64,000 nucleotides of DNA, taken from Phycisphaerae bacterium. Its GTDB lineage: Bacteria > Planctomycetota > Phycisphaerae > Phycisphaerales > UBA1924. Position numbers and translations under genes: made by a program. Numbering within the stretch: the stretch's first letter is position 1; every line of letters starts with the position of its first letter. The notes beneath the pieces were generated by a model. The model saw only the letters and a list, made by a program, of their open reading frames with translations, was not told the origin of the DNA and searched no databases. The stretch covers positions 62,001 to 126,000 of the forward strand of contig BQMO01000004.1 of assembly GCA_022180725.1 (NCBI GenBank). The letters run 5' to 3'. This document shows, one piece after another, positions 41,861 through 52,495 of this stretch.

Positions 41861-42778
41861 CTACCCCGCCCCCATCATCAGCGCCAGCCCCACGTTGGCC
41901 CCGTTGAACGCGACGTGCATCCCGATGCACACCCCGAGCCGTTTCGTCCGCTCGAACGCCATCCCGATCGCCACGCCCAGCGTGCCCACCACCACCACCG
42001 AATACCACGGAATGCCCTGCCCCAGATGCGCCGCGCCGAACAGCACCCCCGACGCGATCACCGTCAACCAGGGCCGCCCCGTCGCCCGCAGGATCAGCGA
42101 CTGCACAAACCCCCGATAGATCACCTCTTCCACCACCGGCACGCCGACGATCGACACCCCCATCAGCACCCACACCCACGGGTCGCCGCGCTGCTCCACG
42201 ATCATCTTCAGCATCGGGTGCGCCACCTGTTCCGTCGCGGCGCCACCCACCACGCCGTGCACCCATGTCATCGCGAACCCCACGCTCTGGAGCACCGGCC
42301 ACGCCCCCGCCGCCAGCCCCACCCCCAGCAGCACCGACCGCGCCGAACACTCGATCCCCGCGCCGGACGCGACCCGCTTCACCAGCACCAGCAGCGCCGC
42401 CGACCCCGCCAGCGCCGTCCCCGTGCTCATCAGCCCAAGCACCGCCATCTCGCGCGGCGAATCCGACCCCGGCCCCACGCCCCACACCTCGTGCGCCACG
42501 CTCGCGCCCACCACCTGCATCAGCCACGTCACCGCCGCGCACGACATCCACACCCACCACGGCAACTCGCCCACCCCGCGCACCGCGCCCAACGCCCCGG
42601 CCTTGAACATCCCGCGCGCCCACAGCACCGCCATCACCACCACCGCCGCCGCCACGTGCCCCACCAGCCAACCGTCCAACGTCGCCGGGGTGGCCGGGCC
42701 TGTCGCCGCGCACGCGTCCCCCGCCGTCGCGCCAACAATCGCCCCGGTGAGCACCACAACCCCGACCCTCGACGACAT
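41861..42778 (-). CDS. CPBP-family intramembrane protease (CAAX protease-like)
   Basis: About 305 residues if started at ATG 42778, where it overlaps the divergent trpC start by 32 bp; a nearby GTG at 42766 is an alternative. At least seven hydrophobic segments. 'VVEEVIYRGFVQSLIL' (EExxxR), 'GVLFGAAHLGQG' (FxxxH) and 'CIGMHVAFNGAN' (HxxxN) are the CPBP/ABI active-site motifs. Roles in the family range from prenyl-protein processing to bacteriocin immunity; none can be chosen here. Confidence 0.85.
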   Translation of the reverse strand: MSSRVGVVVLTGAIVGATAGDACAATGPATPATLDGWLVGHVAAAVVVMAVLWARGMFKAGALGAVRGVGELPWWVWMSCAAVTWLMQVVGASVAHEVWGVGPGSDSPREMAVLGLMSTGTALAGSAALLVLVKRVASGAGIECSARSVLLGVGLAAGAWPVLQSVGFAMTWVHGVVGGAATEQVAHPMLKMIVEQRGDPWVWVLMGVSIVGVPVVEEVIYRGFVQSLILRATGRPWLTVIASGVLFGAAHLGQGIPWYSVVVVGTLGVAIGMAFERTKRLGVCIGMHVAFNGANVGLALMMGAG

Positions 42779-43586
42779 CCTCGCGCACACGCGCCTCGAA
42801 CTCGCCGCCGCCCAGGCCGCGATGCCCCTCGACGCCATCCGCGACCGCGCCCTCGCCGCCCCCGAGCCGCGAAACTTCTTCGCCGCCGTCACGCGCCCCG
42901 CGCCCAACCGCTCCTGCATCATCGCCGAAATCAAGCGGCGCAGCCCTTCCGCGGGCCTCATCCGCCCCGAGTACGACACCCACCTGTTCAGCCCCGAGGA
43001 CATCGCCCGACGATATCACGCCGCCGGCGCCAGCGCCCTCTCCTGCCTCACCAACCGCCGCTTCTTCGGCGGCGAGCTCGCCTTCCTCCAACGCGTCAAG
43101 GACGCCGTCTCCCTCCCCGTCCTCCGCAAGGACTTCATCCTCGACCCCTGGCAGGTTTACGAATCCCGCGCCGCCGGCGCCGACGCCATCCTCCTCATCG
43201 CCGAGGCCCTCGACGACGCCACCCTCGTCGATCTCCTGATCCTCGCCCAGCAACTCCACCTCACCACGCTCCTCGAGTGCCACAGCGTCGAGAATCTCCT
43301 CCGCGTCCGTCCCTACGTCGGCTTCCCGCACCGCGCCTACGCCCTCCTGGGCATCAACAACCGCGACCTCGCCAGCATGACCACCGACCTCGCCCACACC
43401 CTGCGCCTCGCCGACCTCGTCGACGACCGCTCCACCCTCGTCAGCGAGTCGGGCATCAAGACCCCCGACGACCTCCGCCGCCTCCGCGCCGAGGGCGTCC
43501 GCATCGCCCTCGTCGGCGAGCACCTCATGCGCCACGACGACCCCGGCCAGGCGCTCCGCGACCTCCTCAACGAACCGCGAGCGTAA
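42747..43586 (+). CDS. trpC: Indole-3-glycerol phosphate synthase
   Basis: 279 residues from a GTG at 42747. 'IIAEIKRRSPSAGLI' and 'SALSCLTNRRFFGG' start the TIM barrel; 'VLRKDFILDPWQVYESRAAGADAILLIAEAL', 'LLGINNRDLASMTTDL' and 'LVSESGIKTPDDL' are the conserved TrpC strands with catalytic Lys and Glu. It closes the indole ring in tryptophan synthesis. The last residues (NEPRA) and TAA come from an EPRA repeat. Not in a trp operon; pabB/trpE-like and trpS genes lie 4.5-7 kb downstream. Confidence 0.93.
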   Translation: MSTTTPTLDDILAHTRLELAAAQAAMPLDAIRDRALAAPEPRNFFAAVTRPAPNRSCIIAEIKRRSPSAGLIRPEYDTHLFSPEDIARRYHAAGASALSCLTNRRFFGGELAFLQRVKDAVSLPVLRKDFILDPWQVYESRAAGADAILLIAEALDDATLVDLLILAQQLHLTTLLECHSVENLLRVRPYVGFPHRAYALLGINNRDLASMTTDLAHTLRLADLVDDRSTLVSESGIKTPDDLRRLRAEGVRIALVGEHLMRHDDPGQALRDLLNEPRA

Positions 43587-43637
43587 GCGAGCGGTTCTTC
43601 CCTCCCCAACGAGCCGCGCGCGTCAGCGAGCGATGCT
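43570..43637 (+). repeat. Two EPRA repeat copies at the trpC stop
   Basis: First unit: ACGAACCGCGAGCGTAAGCG plus AGCGGTTCTTC at 43570-43600, contributing the trpC TAA stop at 43584-43586. Second unit: ACGAGCCGCGCGCGTCAGCG plus AGCGATGCTTCTCC from 43609. Confidence 0.8.
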
Positions 43638-43692
43638 TCTCCGCTCCCCACACCCCGCGAACGTGCCCCGCGCGCCCTGCGAACAATCCCCC

Positions 43693-45099
43693 ATGCGATC
43701 CCTCACCCGCTGGTGCGTCCTCGCCATCCTCGCCCTCGCGCCCCTCGTCCGTGCTCAGGACGAGTCCCCCGAAGATTCCGGCGTCGAATCCCCCGCGCCA
43801 CCGCCCGCCGCCCCGCCCCCCGCCGCCCCCGCGCCCGACGATCCAGGCCGCGTCCTCTTCCAGAAGGCCGCCGAAGCACTCGCCCGCGCCCAATACATCA
43901 CTTACCGCGTCCGCTCCTCGTCCACCGGCGATCTCTTCGTCCGCACCGGTCGCATCATCGAGGCCGACGTCCGCCAGGTCCGACAGCCCGGCGGCGTGCT
44001 CCCAGGCTGGCGACTCCGCCTCATCGGCACCACCACCGAGGCCGGCGGCAAGCCGCCCCTCACCCCCTTCGACGTCGCCTGGCTCCAGGCCAACGTCGAA
44101 TGGGTCGATCACGCCGAACGGAAAATCATCGAAAAGAACTTCCAGGAAGCACGCCGAAACCGCGCGGTCCTCACCACCACCCCCATCCGCCTCGAGGACA
44201 TGACCTCCTACCGCCCCTTCCAGAAGGAACTCGCCGCCGTCTCCTACACCTTCGAAGACGATGCCGCCGTCGGCGGCGTCCCGTGCCGCGTGCTCGTCGT
44301 CGCCATCAACCAGGGCCAGATCCGCGCCCGCTGGCACCTCGCCATCGACGATCACCTCCCGCGCCGCGTCGAACGTCTCATCGAAACCACCCGCTCGGGC
44401 CTCTCCTCTTCCATCATGGAGTTCACCGACATGCGGGTCAGTTTCGACCCGCCCACCCCGGCCATGCTCGCCAGCGTCCGCGTCGCCGTCCCCGAGGGCT
44501 ACGCCGAGGACCGTCCCCCCGTCCCCGTCCCCCTCACCGACGGCTCCGGCGGTTTCAGCCCCAACCTCATCGACCTCTCCGGCAATCCCGGCAAGCCCGC
44601 CGACGCCACCACCACGCCCGTCACGCCGCCGCCGACCACGCCCCCCGCCCCCGCCGGGCCGCCCAAGGCGCCGCCCTTCGACCTGCTCACGCCCGCCGGT
44701 GAGCATGTCACGCTCGAGTCGCTCCGCGGCCAGGTCGTCGTCCTCGAGTTCGCCGGCAGTTGGGCCGTCAACCTCCGCGCCGCCCGACCCGAACTCGCCA
44801 CGCTCCTCCCGCAGTACAAGGACCGCCCCGTCCGCGCCCTCGCCCTTTCGGTGCGCGAACGCTCCAAGGACGCCGCCGTCGCCCACTTCGACGGGGCCCC
44901 CGCCGCGCTCACCCTGCTCCTCAACGCCGAGAAGGTCGCCGAGTCGTACGGCGTCGCCGCCTTCCCCGCCTACGCCGTCGTCGGGCCTGCCGGCGAACTC
45001 CTCATGGCCCCCGCCCCCTTCACGCCCGACGAGACCATGCGCGCCGTCACCGCCGCCGTCGACGCGGCCCTCCAGAACCTCCCCTCGCCCTCGCCCTGA
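43693..45099 (+). CDS. Secreted protein with degenerate thioredoxin/redoxin domain
   Basis: 468 residues from the ATG at 43693. Signal peptide (MRSLTRWCVLAILALAPLVRAQ), then a P-rich linker, then a LolA-like or DUF2092-type beta region (about 55-265: 'YITYRVRSSSTGDLFVRTGRI', 'EFTDMRVSF'). After a second P/A-rich linker comes a TlpA/redoxin-like domain (about 330-460): 'TLESLRGQVVVLEFAGSWAVNLRAARPELATLL'. The site that should be WCxxC reads SWAVNL, so both redox cysteines are gone. It may have a binding or scaffolding role. Follows trpC and ends head-on with ppdK with no gap. Confidence 0.72.
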   Translation: MRSLTRWCVLAILALAPLVRAQDESPEDSGVESPAPPPAAPPPAAPAPDDPGRVLFQKAAEALARAQYITYRVRSSSTGDLFVRTGRIIEADVRQVRQPGGVLPGWRLRLIGTTTEAGGKPPLTPFDVAWLQANVEWVDHAERKIIEKNFQEARRNRAVLTTTPIRLEDMTSYRPFQKELAAVSYTFEDDAAVGGVPCRVLVVAINQGQIRARWHLAIDDHLPRRVERLIETTRSGLSSSIMEFTDMRVSFDPPTPAMLASVRVAVPEGYAEDRPPVPVPLTDGSGGFSPNLIDLSGNPGKPADATTTPVTPPPTTPPAPAGPPKAPPFDLLTPAGEHVTLESLRGQVVVLEFAGSWAVNLRAARPELATLLPQYKDRPVRALALSVRERSKDAAVAHFDGAPAALTLLLNAEKVAESYGVAAFPAYAVVGPAGELLMAPAPFTPDETMRAVTAAVDAALQNLPSPSP

Positions 45100-47850
45100 T
45101 TACTTCCCGTCCCGGATCGCCGCCTGCGCCGCCGCCAAACGCGCGATCGGCACCCGGAACGGCGAGCACGACACGTAGTCCAGCCCCGCCGTGTGGCAGA
45201 ACCAGATGCTCTTGGGGTCGCCCCCGTGCTCCCCGCAGATGCCCACCTTCAGGTCGGGCTTGGTTGTCCGCCCCTTGCGCGTCCCCATCTCCACCAACTG
45301 CCCCACCCCGCCCGTGTCCAGGCTCTGGAACGGATCGCCCGGCAGGATCTCCTTCGCCAGATAGTCCGGCAGGAACGTCCCGATGTCGTCCCGCGAGAAT
45401 CCGAACGTCATCTGCGTCAGGTCGTTGGTCCCGAACGAGAAAAAGTCCGCCTTCTCCGCGATCTCGTCCGCCGTCAGCGCCGCCCGCGGAATCTCGATCA
45501 TCGTCCCGATCTTGATGTCCAGCCGCGGCTTGTAGTCCTCCGCCTCCTTCACCTCCGCGATCACCTTCTCCACCCGCTCGCGCAGGAACGCCAGTTCCTT
45601 CCGCGTCCCCACCAGCGGGATCATGATCTCCGGCAACGCCTTGATGTTGCTCCGCAGACAGTCGATCGCCGCTTCCACGATCGCCCGCACCTGCATGTCC
45701 AGAATCTCCGGGTACGTCACGCACAGCCGGCACCCCCGATGCCCCAGCATCGGGTTCGCCTCGTGCAGCGCCGCCACCCGCTGCTTCACCCGCGACACCG
45801 GCAGCCCCATCATCTTCGCCAGTTCCGCCTGCTGGGCCTCTTCATGCGGCACGAACTCGTGCAGCGGCGGGTCGATCAGCCGGATCGTCACCGGGAACCC
45901 CTTCATCGCCTTGAAGATCCCGATGAAGTCGTCCCGCTGGAAGGGCAGCAGCTTCGCCAGCGCCCGCGTCCGCGCCTCGGTCGTCTCCGACAGGATCATC
46001 TCCCGCATCACCTTGATCCGGTCCCCCTCGAAGAACATGTGCTCCGTCCGCGTCAGCCCGATCCCCTCGGCCCCGAACCCGCGCGCCCGCTCGGCGTCCT
46101 CCGGCGTGTCCGCGTTCGTCCGCACCCCGAGCTTCCGATACTTGTCCGCCCACTTCATCACCTGCGCGAAATCCCCCGACAGCCGCGGCTCCACCGTCGC
46201 CACCTGCCCCGCCATCACCTCGCCCGTCGAGCCGTCGATCGACAGCACGTCGTCACGCCCGAACGTCCTGCCCGCGACCGTCAACTTCCCCTTCCCCGTG
46301 TCGATCTCCAGTTCCCCCGCGCCCACCACGCAGCACTTGCCCCACCCGCACGCCACCACCGCCGCGTGGCTCGTCCGCCCGCCCGTGCTCGTCAGGATCC
46401 CCGCCGCCGAGTGCATCCCCTCCACGTCCTCCGGGCTGGTCTCCTTGCGCACCAGCAGCACCTTCTCCCCGTCCCGCGCCCGCCGCACCGCCTCCTCCGC
46501 CGTGAACGCCAGTTTCCCGAACGCCGCACCCGGCGACGCCGGGATCCCCCGCGTCAGCACCGTCACGCCCTTCTTCCGGCCCGGGTCGAACGACGGCAGC
46601 AGCAACTGCGTCAGGTCCTGCGCCGGGATGCGCAGCACCGCCGCCTTCTCGTCGATCAGCCGCTCCCGCACCATGTCGCACGCCACCCGTACCGCCGCGA
46701 ACCCGTTGCGCTTCCCCGTCCGCGTTTGCAGCATGTACAGCACGCCCCGCTCGATCGTGAACTCGATGTCCTGCATGTCCCGGTAGTGTTTCTCGAGCTT
46801 GTTCTTGATGTCCAGCAACTGCGTGAACACCTTCTTGTTCCACTTGGGCATCTGGTCGACCTGGATCGGCGTGCGGATCCCCGCCACCACGTCCTCACCC
46901 TGCGCGTTCACGAGGTACTCCCCGTACAGCGCGTTCTCCCCCGTCGCCGGGTTCCGCGTGAACGCCACCCCCGTCCCCGAATCATCCCCCATGTTCCCGT
47001 ACACCATCGTCTGCACGTTCACCGCCGTCCCGTGCAGCCCCGTGATCCCCGCGATCCGCCGGTACGAGATCGCCCGGTCCCCGTTCCACGACTTGAACAC
47101 CGCCTCGATCGCCAGTTCCAACTGCTTGAACGGGTTCTGCGGGAACACTTCCCCCTTGAACCGCTGGTACACCGCCTTGTACGCCTCGCACAGTTCGATC
47201 ATGCCCTGCTCGGGCACGTCCGTGTCCGTCTTGGCCTTGTACTTCGTCTTGATCTTGTTGAACGCGTCCTCGAAGTGGTGGTGGTCCACCCCCATCACCA
47301 CGTCCCCGAACATGTTGATCAGCCGCCGGTACGAGTCGTACGCGAACCGCGCGTTCCCCGTGCTGTTCGCCAGCCCCACCACGCTCGCGTCCGTCAGCCC
47401 CAGGTTCAGGATCGTGTCCATCATCCCCGGCATCGACACCGCCGCCCCCGACCGCACCGACACCAGCAGCGGGTTCCCGTTGTCCCCGAACCGCTTCCCC
47501 GTCTCCTTCTCGATCACCGCGATGTTCTTGTGCACCTCGTTCATCAGCCCGTGCGGCAGACGCTGCCCGTTCCGGTAGTACGCCGCGCACGTGTCCGTCG
47601 TGATCGTGAACCCCGGCGGCACCGGCAGCCCGATCGACACCATGTCCGCCAGGTTCGCCCCCTTGCCGCCCAGCACCGGCTTCATGTCCGCCGCCCCTTC
47701 GCACAGGGACTTCCCGAAGAAGTACACCATCTTGCCAGGCTTGGCCCGCATCGCCGGCTGTGGGGTCGCCCCCTCGTCAAGACGACGAGCGGCCTTGGCC
47801 GCCTTCCCGGCGGCGTGCTGGAGTGACGGGCGTGCCTTCGCGGTGGTCAT
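45100..47850 (-). CDS. ppdK: Pyruvate, phosphate dikinase
   Basis: 916 residues, the usual family length. N-terminal ATP-grasp region ('YFFGKSLCEGAADMKPVLGGKGANLADM', 'RSGAAVSMPGMMDTILNLG'); the central swivelling His domain has 'ILTSTGGRTSHAAVVACGWGKCCVVG' with the phospho-His; the C-terminal PEP/pyruvate TIM barrel has 'MLGHRGCRLCVTYPE' (catalytic Cys) and 'GTNDLTQMTFGFSRDD'. It interconverts pyruvate and PEP with ATP/Pi. The first 40 residues are an A/K-rich extension. A 236-bp gap to pabB (47851-48086) holds no visible gene. Confidence 0.96.
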   Translation of the reverse strand: MTTAKARPSLQHAAGKAAKAARRLDEGATPQPAMRAKPGKMVYFFGKSLCEGAADMKPVLGGKGANLADMVSIGLPVPPGFTITTDTCAAYYRNGQRLPHGLMNEVHKNIAVIEKETGKRFGDNGNPLLVSVRSGAAVSMPGMMDTILNLGLTDASVVGLANSTGNARFAYDSYRRLINMFGDVVMGVDHHHFEDAFNKIKTKYKAKTDTDVPEQGMIELCEAYKAVYQRFKGEVFPQNPFKQLELAIEAVFKSWNGDRAISYRRIAGITGLHGTAVNVQTMVYGNMGDDSGTGVAFTRNPATGENALYGEYLVNAQGEDVVAGIRTPIQVDQMPKWNKKVFTQLLDIKNKLEKHYRDMQDIEFTIERGVLYMLQTRTGKRNGFAAVRVACDMVRERLIDEKAAVLRIPAQDLTQLLLPSFDPGRKKGVTVLTRGIPASPGAAFGKLAFTAEEAVRRARDGEKVLLVRKETSPEDVEGMHSAAGILTSTGGRTSHAAVVACGWGKCCVVGAGELEIDTGKGKLTVAGRTFGRDDVLSIDGSTGEVMAGQVATVEPRLSGDFAQVMKWADKYRKLGVRTNADTPEDAERARGFGAEGIGLTRTEHMFFEGDRIKVMREMILSETTEARTRALAKLLPFQRDDFIGIFKAMKGFPVTIRLIDPPLHEFVPHEEAQQAELAKMMGLPVSRVKQRVAALHEANPMLGHRGCRLCVTYPEILDMQVRAIVEAAIDCLRSNIKALPEIMIPLVGTRKELAFLRERVEKVIAEVKEAEDYKPRLDIKIGTMIEIPRAALTADEIAEKADFFSFGTNDLTQMTFGFSRDDIGTFLPDYLAKEILPGDPFQSLDTGGVGQLVEMGTRKGRTTKPDLKVGICGEHGGDPKSIWFCHTAGLDYVSCSPFRVPIARLAAAQAAIRDGK

Positions 47851-48086
47851 CGATTACCCTTCAAACGTCGGGCCAACTCGTCGCGTTGCGCCCCGCCGAG
47901 GCTCCGCCGCCTCGTGGTCACCTCGCGCGGAGTTTGGGGTCTGCTTGGATGCGTTCGGCCCGTGCGCGCTCGCCCTCGGGCCTTGCCCATCATTCTAGGA
48001 ACGCCGACCCGTGCGGACGAGTTTCCCCCAAAATGCCGTGAGAAACCGCGTCATTTCGCCCGCACGCCCGTAGCATCCTCCGCCCC

Positions 48087-49424
<1,338 letters not shown>

Positions 49425-49454
49425 CGCCGCCTCCCTCGACCTACCCTCCCGCCT

Positions 49455-50519
49455 ATGCCCGAAAAACCACGCATCCTCACCGGCGACACGCCCACCGGCC
49501 GCCTCCACCTCGGCCACTGGGTCGGCAGCCTCGAACGCCGCGTCGCTCTCCAGGATCAGTACGACTGCTACTTCCTCCTCGCCAACATGCACGCCTTCAC
49601 CACCCGCTTCGACAAGCCCGCCGACATCCGCCAGGACACCCTCGAAATCGTCAAGGACTGGCTCGCCGCCGGCATCGACCCCCAACGCTCCACAATCGTC
49701 CTCCAGACCGAAGTCCCCGCCATCGCCGAACTCACCTGGTTCTTCGCCATGCTCCTGTCGTTCAACGACGTCATGGGCAACCCCACCCTCGTCCACGAAC
49801 TCGAAACCAAGGGCCTGAAGGACTCCTACTCCTTCGGCTTCCCCATGTACACCGTCGGCCAGTGCGCCGACATCCTCGCCTTCCGCCCCACCCTCGTCCC
49901 CGTCGGCGAGGACCAGGCCCCCCACATCGAGATGTGCCGCAAGGCCGCCCGAAAGTTCAACCAGTTGTACGGCGGCGTCTCCAACCGCGCCAACGACGAC
50001 GACCACGTCGCCCAGGGCGGCGTCTTCCCCGTGCCCAAGGCCCTCATCGGCCGCGTCGGTCGCCTCCCCGGCGTCGGCGACGGCTCCGCCAAAATGTCCA
50101 AGAGCCTCAACAACGCCATCTTCCTCAGCGATGCCCCCAAGGACGTTCAGAAGAAAATCAACAAGATCACCACCGGCCGCCAAAGCCCCACCGAGCCGGG
50201 CGACCCTTCCAACGTCCTCTTCAAGTTCGTCGAGGCCTTCATCCCCGACCCCGCCCGCGTCGCGGAGTTGAAAGACCGCTACGCCCGCGGCGACAACCTC
50301 GGCGACGGGCACGTCAAGGCCGAGGTCGCCGACGCCATCAACACCCTCCTCGAACCCATGCGCGCCCGCCGCGCCGAGTTCGACTCCCCCGCCGGCGACG
50401 CCCACGTGCTCGACATCATCAAGGCGGGCGTCAAGCGCGCCAACGCCACGGCCGAGGAAACGCTGTACCTCGCCAAGAAGGCCATGCGGCTGGACTTCGG
50501 GCGGCGGACGCTCGCGTAG
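49455..50519 (+). CDS. trpS: Tryptophanyl-tRNA synthetase
   Basis: 354 residues. 'TGDTPTGRLHLGHWVGSLE' holds the class I HIGH motif (H18-L-G-H21); 'GDGSAKMSKSLNNAIFLSD' has KMSKS at 213-217; 'PVGEDQAPHIEMCRKAARKFN' is the Trp/ATP pocket. Full length. A diverged copy of its 3' part lies downstream at 51116-51180. Confidence 0.95.
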   Translation: MPEKPRILTGDTPTGRLHLGHWVGSLERRVALQDQYDCYFLLANMHAFTTRFDKPADIRQDTLEIVKDWLAAGIDPQRSTIVLQTEVPAIAELTWFFAMLLSFNDVMGNPTLVHELETKGLKDSYSFGFPMYTVGQCADILAFRPTLVPVGEDQAPHIEMCRKAARKFNQLYGGVSNRANDDDHVAQGGVFPVPKALIGRVGRLPGVGDGSAKMSKSLNNAIFLSDAPKDVQKKINKITTGRQSPTEPGDPSNVLFKFVEAFIPDPARVAELKDRYARGDNLGDGHVKAEVADAINTLLEPMRARRAEFDSPAGDAHVLDIIKAGVKRANATAEETLYLAKKAMRLDFGRRTLA

Positions 50520-50601
50520 CACTTGCCGACGCGCATCGCGGACGCACCACGAACACCCGCACCTGTCCATGGCACGCCCCCTCGCGCGAAACCGCTGCTC
50601 G

Positions 50602-51081
50602 CTACAACGGATTCGGCCCGAGCACGCGGATCCCATGCTCGGGCGCAAAACGCATGATGCGCTCGACGATCTCGGCGTCGGCCGGGGCCGAGCCGTCCGC
50701 ACGCCGCCCGCCGATCTTCTCGTAGAACGCCTCGAAGTTCCGCGCGGGGGTCACGAGCAGCAGCATGCGGGCCGGGGTGGTCGAGAGGTTCCGGAAGGTG
50801 TGCGGCACGCCGCGCGGGCCGTACACGAACGACCCCGCGGGCGCGGTGATCTTCGCGTCGTTCACCCAGAACGCGACCTCGCCCGCGAGAATCCAGAAGG
50901 CCTCGTCCTCCCGCTCGTGCACGTGCAGCGGCGGCCCGCTCTGCGGCGGCACCGTGCACTCCGTGAACGAAAACCGGTCCCCGGTCTCGGCGGCGGAAAT
51001 CTTGGCGACCAGTTGATCGCCCCCGGGGCCGATCAGTACGCCCCCGACGCCCGGCGGCACAAACTTGGGTGTGTGGCTCAT
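50602..51081 (-). CDS. Cupin-domain protein
   Basis: 159 residues. 'GPPLHVHEREDEAFWILAGEVAFWVND' (G(X)5HXH(X)3,4E(X)6G) and 'VYGPRGVPHTFRNLSTTPARMLLLV' (G(X)5PXG(X)2H(X)3N) are the two cupin metal motifs. A small-molecule dioxygenase, isomerase or binding protein; substrate unknown. It lies in the short segment bracketed by trpS and a trpS fragment. Confidence 0.85.
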   Translation of the reverse strand: MSHTPKFVPPGVGGVLIGPGGDQLVAKISAAETGDRFSFTECTVPPQSGPPLHVHEREDEAFWILAGEVAFWVNDAKITAPAGSFVYGPRGVPHTFRNLSTTPARMLLLVTPARNFEAFYEKIGGRRADGSAPADAEIVERIMRFAPEHGIRVLGPNPL

Positions 51082-51115
51082 GGATGAGGGTAGGGTCCGA
51101 GCGACGCCCGGGGTC

Positions 51116-51180
51116 CGCCGAACCGAGTTCGAGTCCCCCGCCGGCGTCGCCTACGCCCTCGACCTCATCAAGGCGGGCGT
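51116..51180 (+). pseudogene. Decayed duplicate of the trpS 3' region
   Basis: 65 bp matching trpS 50367-50431 at 57 positions by hand alignment. The same frame gives RRTEFESPAGVAYALDLIKAGV against RRAEFDSPAGDAHVLDIIKAGV in TrpS. Flanks on both sides do not match. It marks an old duplication or recombination scar between the cupin and nuclease genes. Confidence 0.75.
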
Positions 51181-51186
51181 GCGACA

Positions 51187-52416
51187 TCACGCGCGAATCT
51201 GTTTCGACGCGGCGGCGATGACGGCGGGGACATTCTCCAGCTTGGTGAGGAGGGTGGGGATCATCTTTGCCGCCTTGTTGACAATCTCGTCTACGTTTGG
51301 TTCCTCCTCTTCGCCCCAGGAGGCGACGCGTTCCTGCTTGAGCATGACGCGCTGATTGGACTCCCATGTCTTGAAGGATGGCTTGAGGTCGATGCCATTG
51401 GCGGGGTTGATGAGGGCGCGAATGATGACGTTTCGCTGTTCAATGTCCGTGACGGTGGAGGTGCGGATGCCGAGCCAACAGCGATCATTCTTCGTTACGA
51501 AACGCACCGCGAGCCAGGCGCGTGGGTCATCGCCGTCACCAATGGGAGGGAGGACGTCCAGCCATGACTTCGGGGTCGCGCGAACATCCCTGCCGGTCAT
51601 GCGCGAAATGACGAGGTCTGGGAAGTTCGTACGAATGCGTTCGGCAAAGGCCTGGAGGAGAGGCTCGGAATCACCGCCGGTGTGCTCGATGATGAGGTCA
51701 ATCGCCCGGCGGTGGTTGGCCCGGATGCGCTGGCAAAGATCGACGATTTCCTTGCTGTCCATGAATCGGGTTCCGATCAGGGAGAGATAGTGGTTCACGA
51801 CAACGGCGACATCGTTCCCCAGCGCACCGCTGGCCTGCTTGACGGCGCGGGACAAGGCTCGATAAAGGTCTTCGTAGGTGAATGCGACCCAGTTCTTCCT
51901 GCTTGGTTCGTCACCATCGCGGGTCATGAAGATGAACTGGATGTTTGACCGCGGAAACTCCTCGCGGACCGTTGCTTCATAGCGTTCGAGTTGGTTGGAA
52001 TGCTCTGACGAGCCGATCTTGTTCTCGATCAGGAAAACAAACTCTGGTTCTCTCGATACTACGAGCAGATCGATGCTGCGCCATTCACGGCGCACCTCGA
52101 CGGCGTGCAGATCGTGCTCATCGATGGTGATTGGACTGACTGCTGGGACGATGTCCTGAGCGCGTGACTTTCGCAGAATATCCATGACGACAGACTTCAG
52201 GAAGAGGTCTCCCTGGCCGTGGCTGGCGGCCGGGTTGAGAAGCCAGGCGAGGAAGTTGCTGTGGCGGATCTCGGCCTTGGCGACGCCGAGCGCGTCGAAG
52301 ATGTTGAATCGTCCGATGCGGGCTTCGAGGTCGAGAAGGTCGTCGTTCTCGGCGATGAAGCACTCGAGGGCATCAAGATCGGCGGCGTGGGATGCGGCGT
52401 CAGGGTTCATGGACAT
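51187..52416 (-). CDS. PD-(D/E)XK nuclease-superfamily protein
   Basis: 409 residues from ATG 52416 (6 bases before another ATG). 'SNFLAWLLNPAASHGQGDLFL' and 'EWRSIDLLVVSREPEFVFLIENKIGSSEHSNQLERYEATV' give D...(E)-x-K with following Q, the core of the PDDEXK_4-type family found in defence loci and phage genes. The C-terminal 200 residues are unassigned. Lower GC and more A/T-ending codons than its neighbours, plus the trpS scar next door, suggest horizontal acquisition. Confidence 0.78.
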   Translation of the reverse strand: MSMNPDAASHAADLDALECFIAENDDLLDLEARIGRFNIFDALGVAKAEIRHSNFLAWLLNPAASHGQGDLFLKSVVMDILRKSRAQDIVPAVSPITIDEHDLHAVEVRREWRSIDLLVVSREPEFVFLIENKIGSSEHSNQLERYEATVREEFPRSNIQFIFMTRDGDEPSRKNWVAFTYEDLYRALSRAVKQASGALGNDVAVVVNHYLSLIGTRFMDSKEIVDLCQRIRANHRRAIDLIIEHTGGDSEPLLQAFAERIRTNFPDLVISRMTGRDVRATPKSWLDVLPPIGDGDDPRAWLAVRFVTKNDRCWLGIRTSTVTDIEQRNVIIRALINPANGIDLKPSFKTWESNQRVMLKQERVASWGEEEEPNVDEIVNKAAKMIPTLLTKLENVPAVIAAASKQIRA

Positions 52417-52495
52417 GGGAAGCGTACATGCAGGCGATACGCGACGCAAGGGAATGCGGTGCGTTCATGCCTTATTCCGCGCCTCGCGCACCGAC

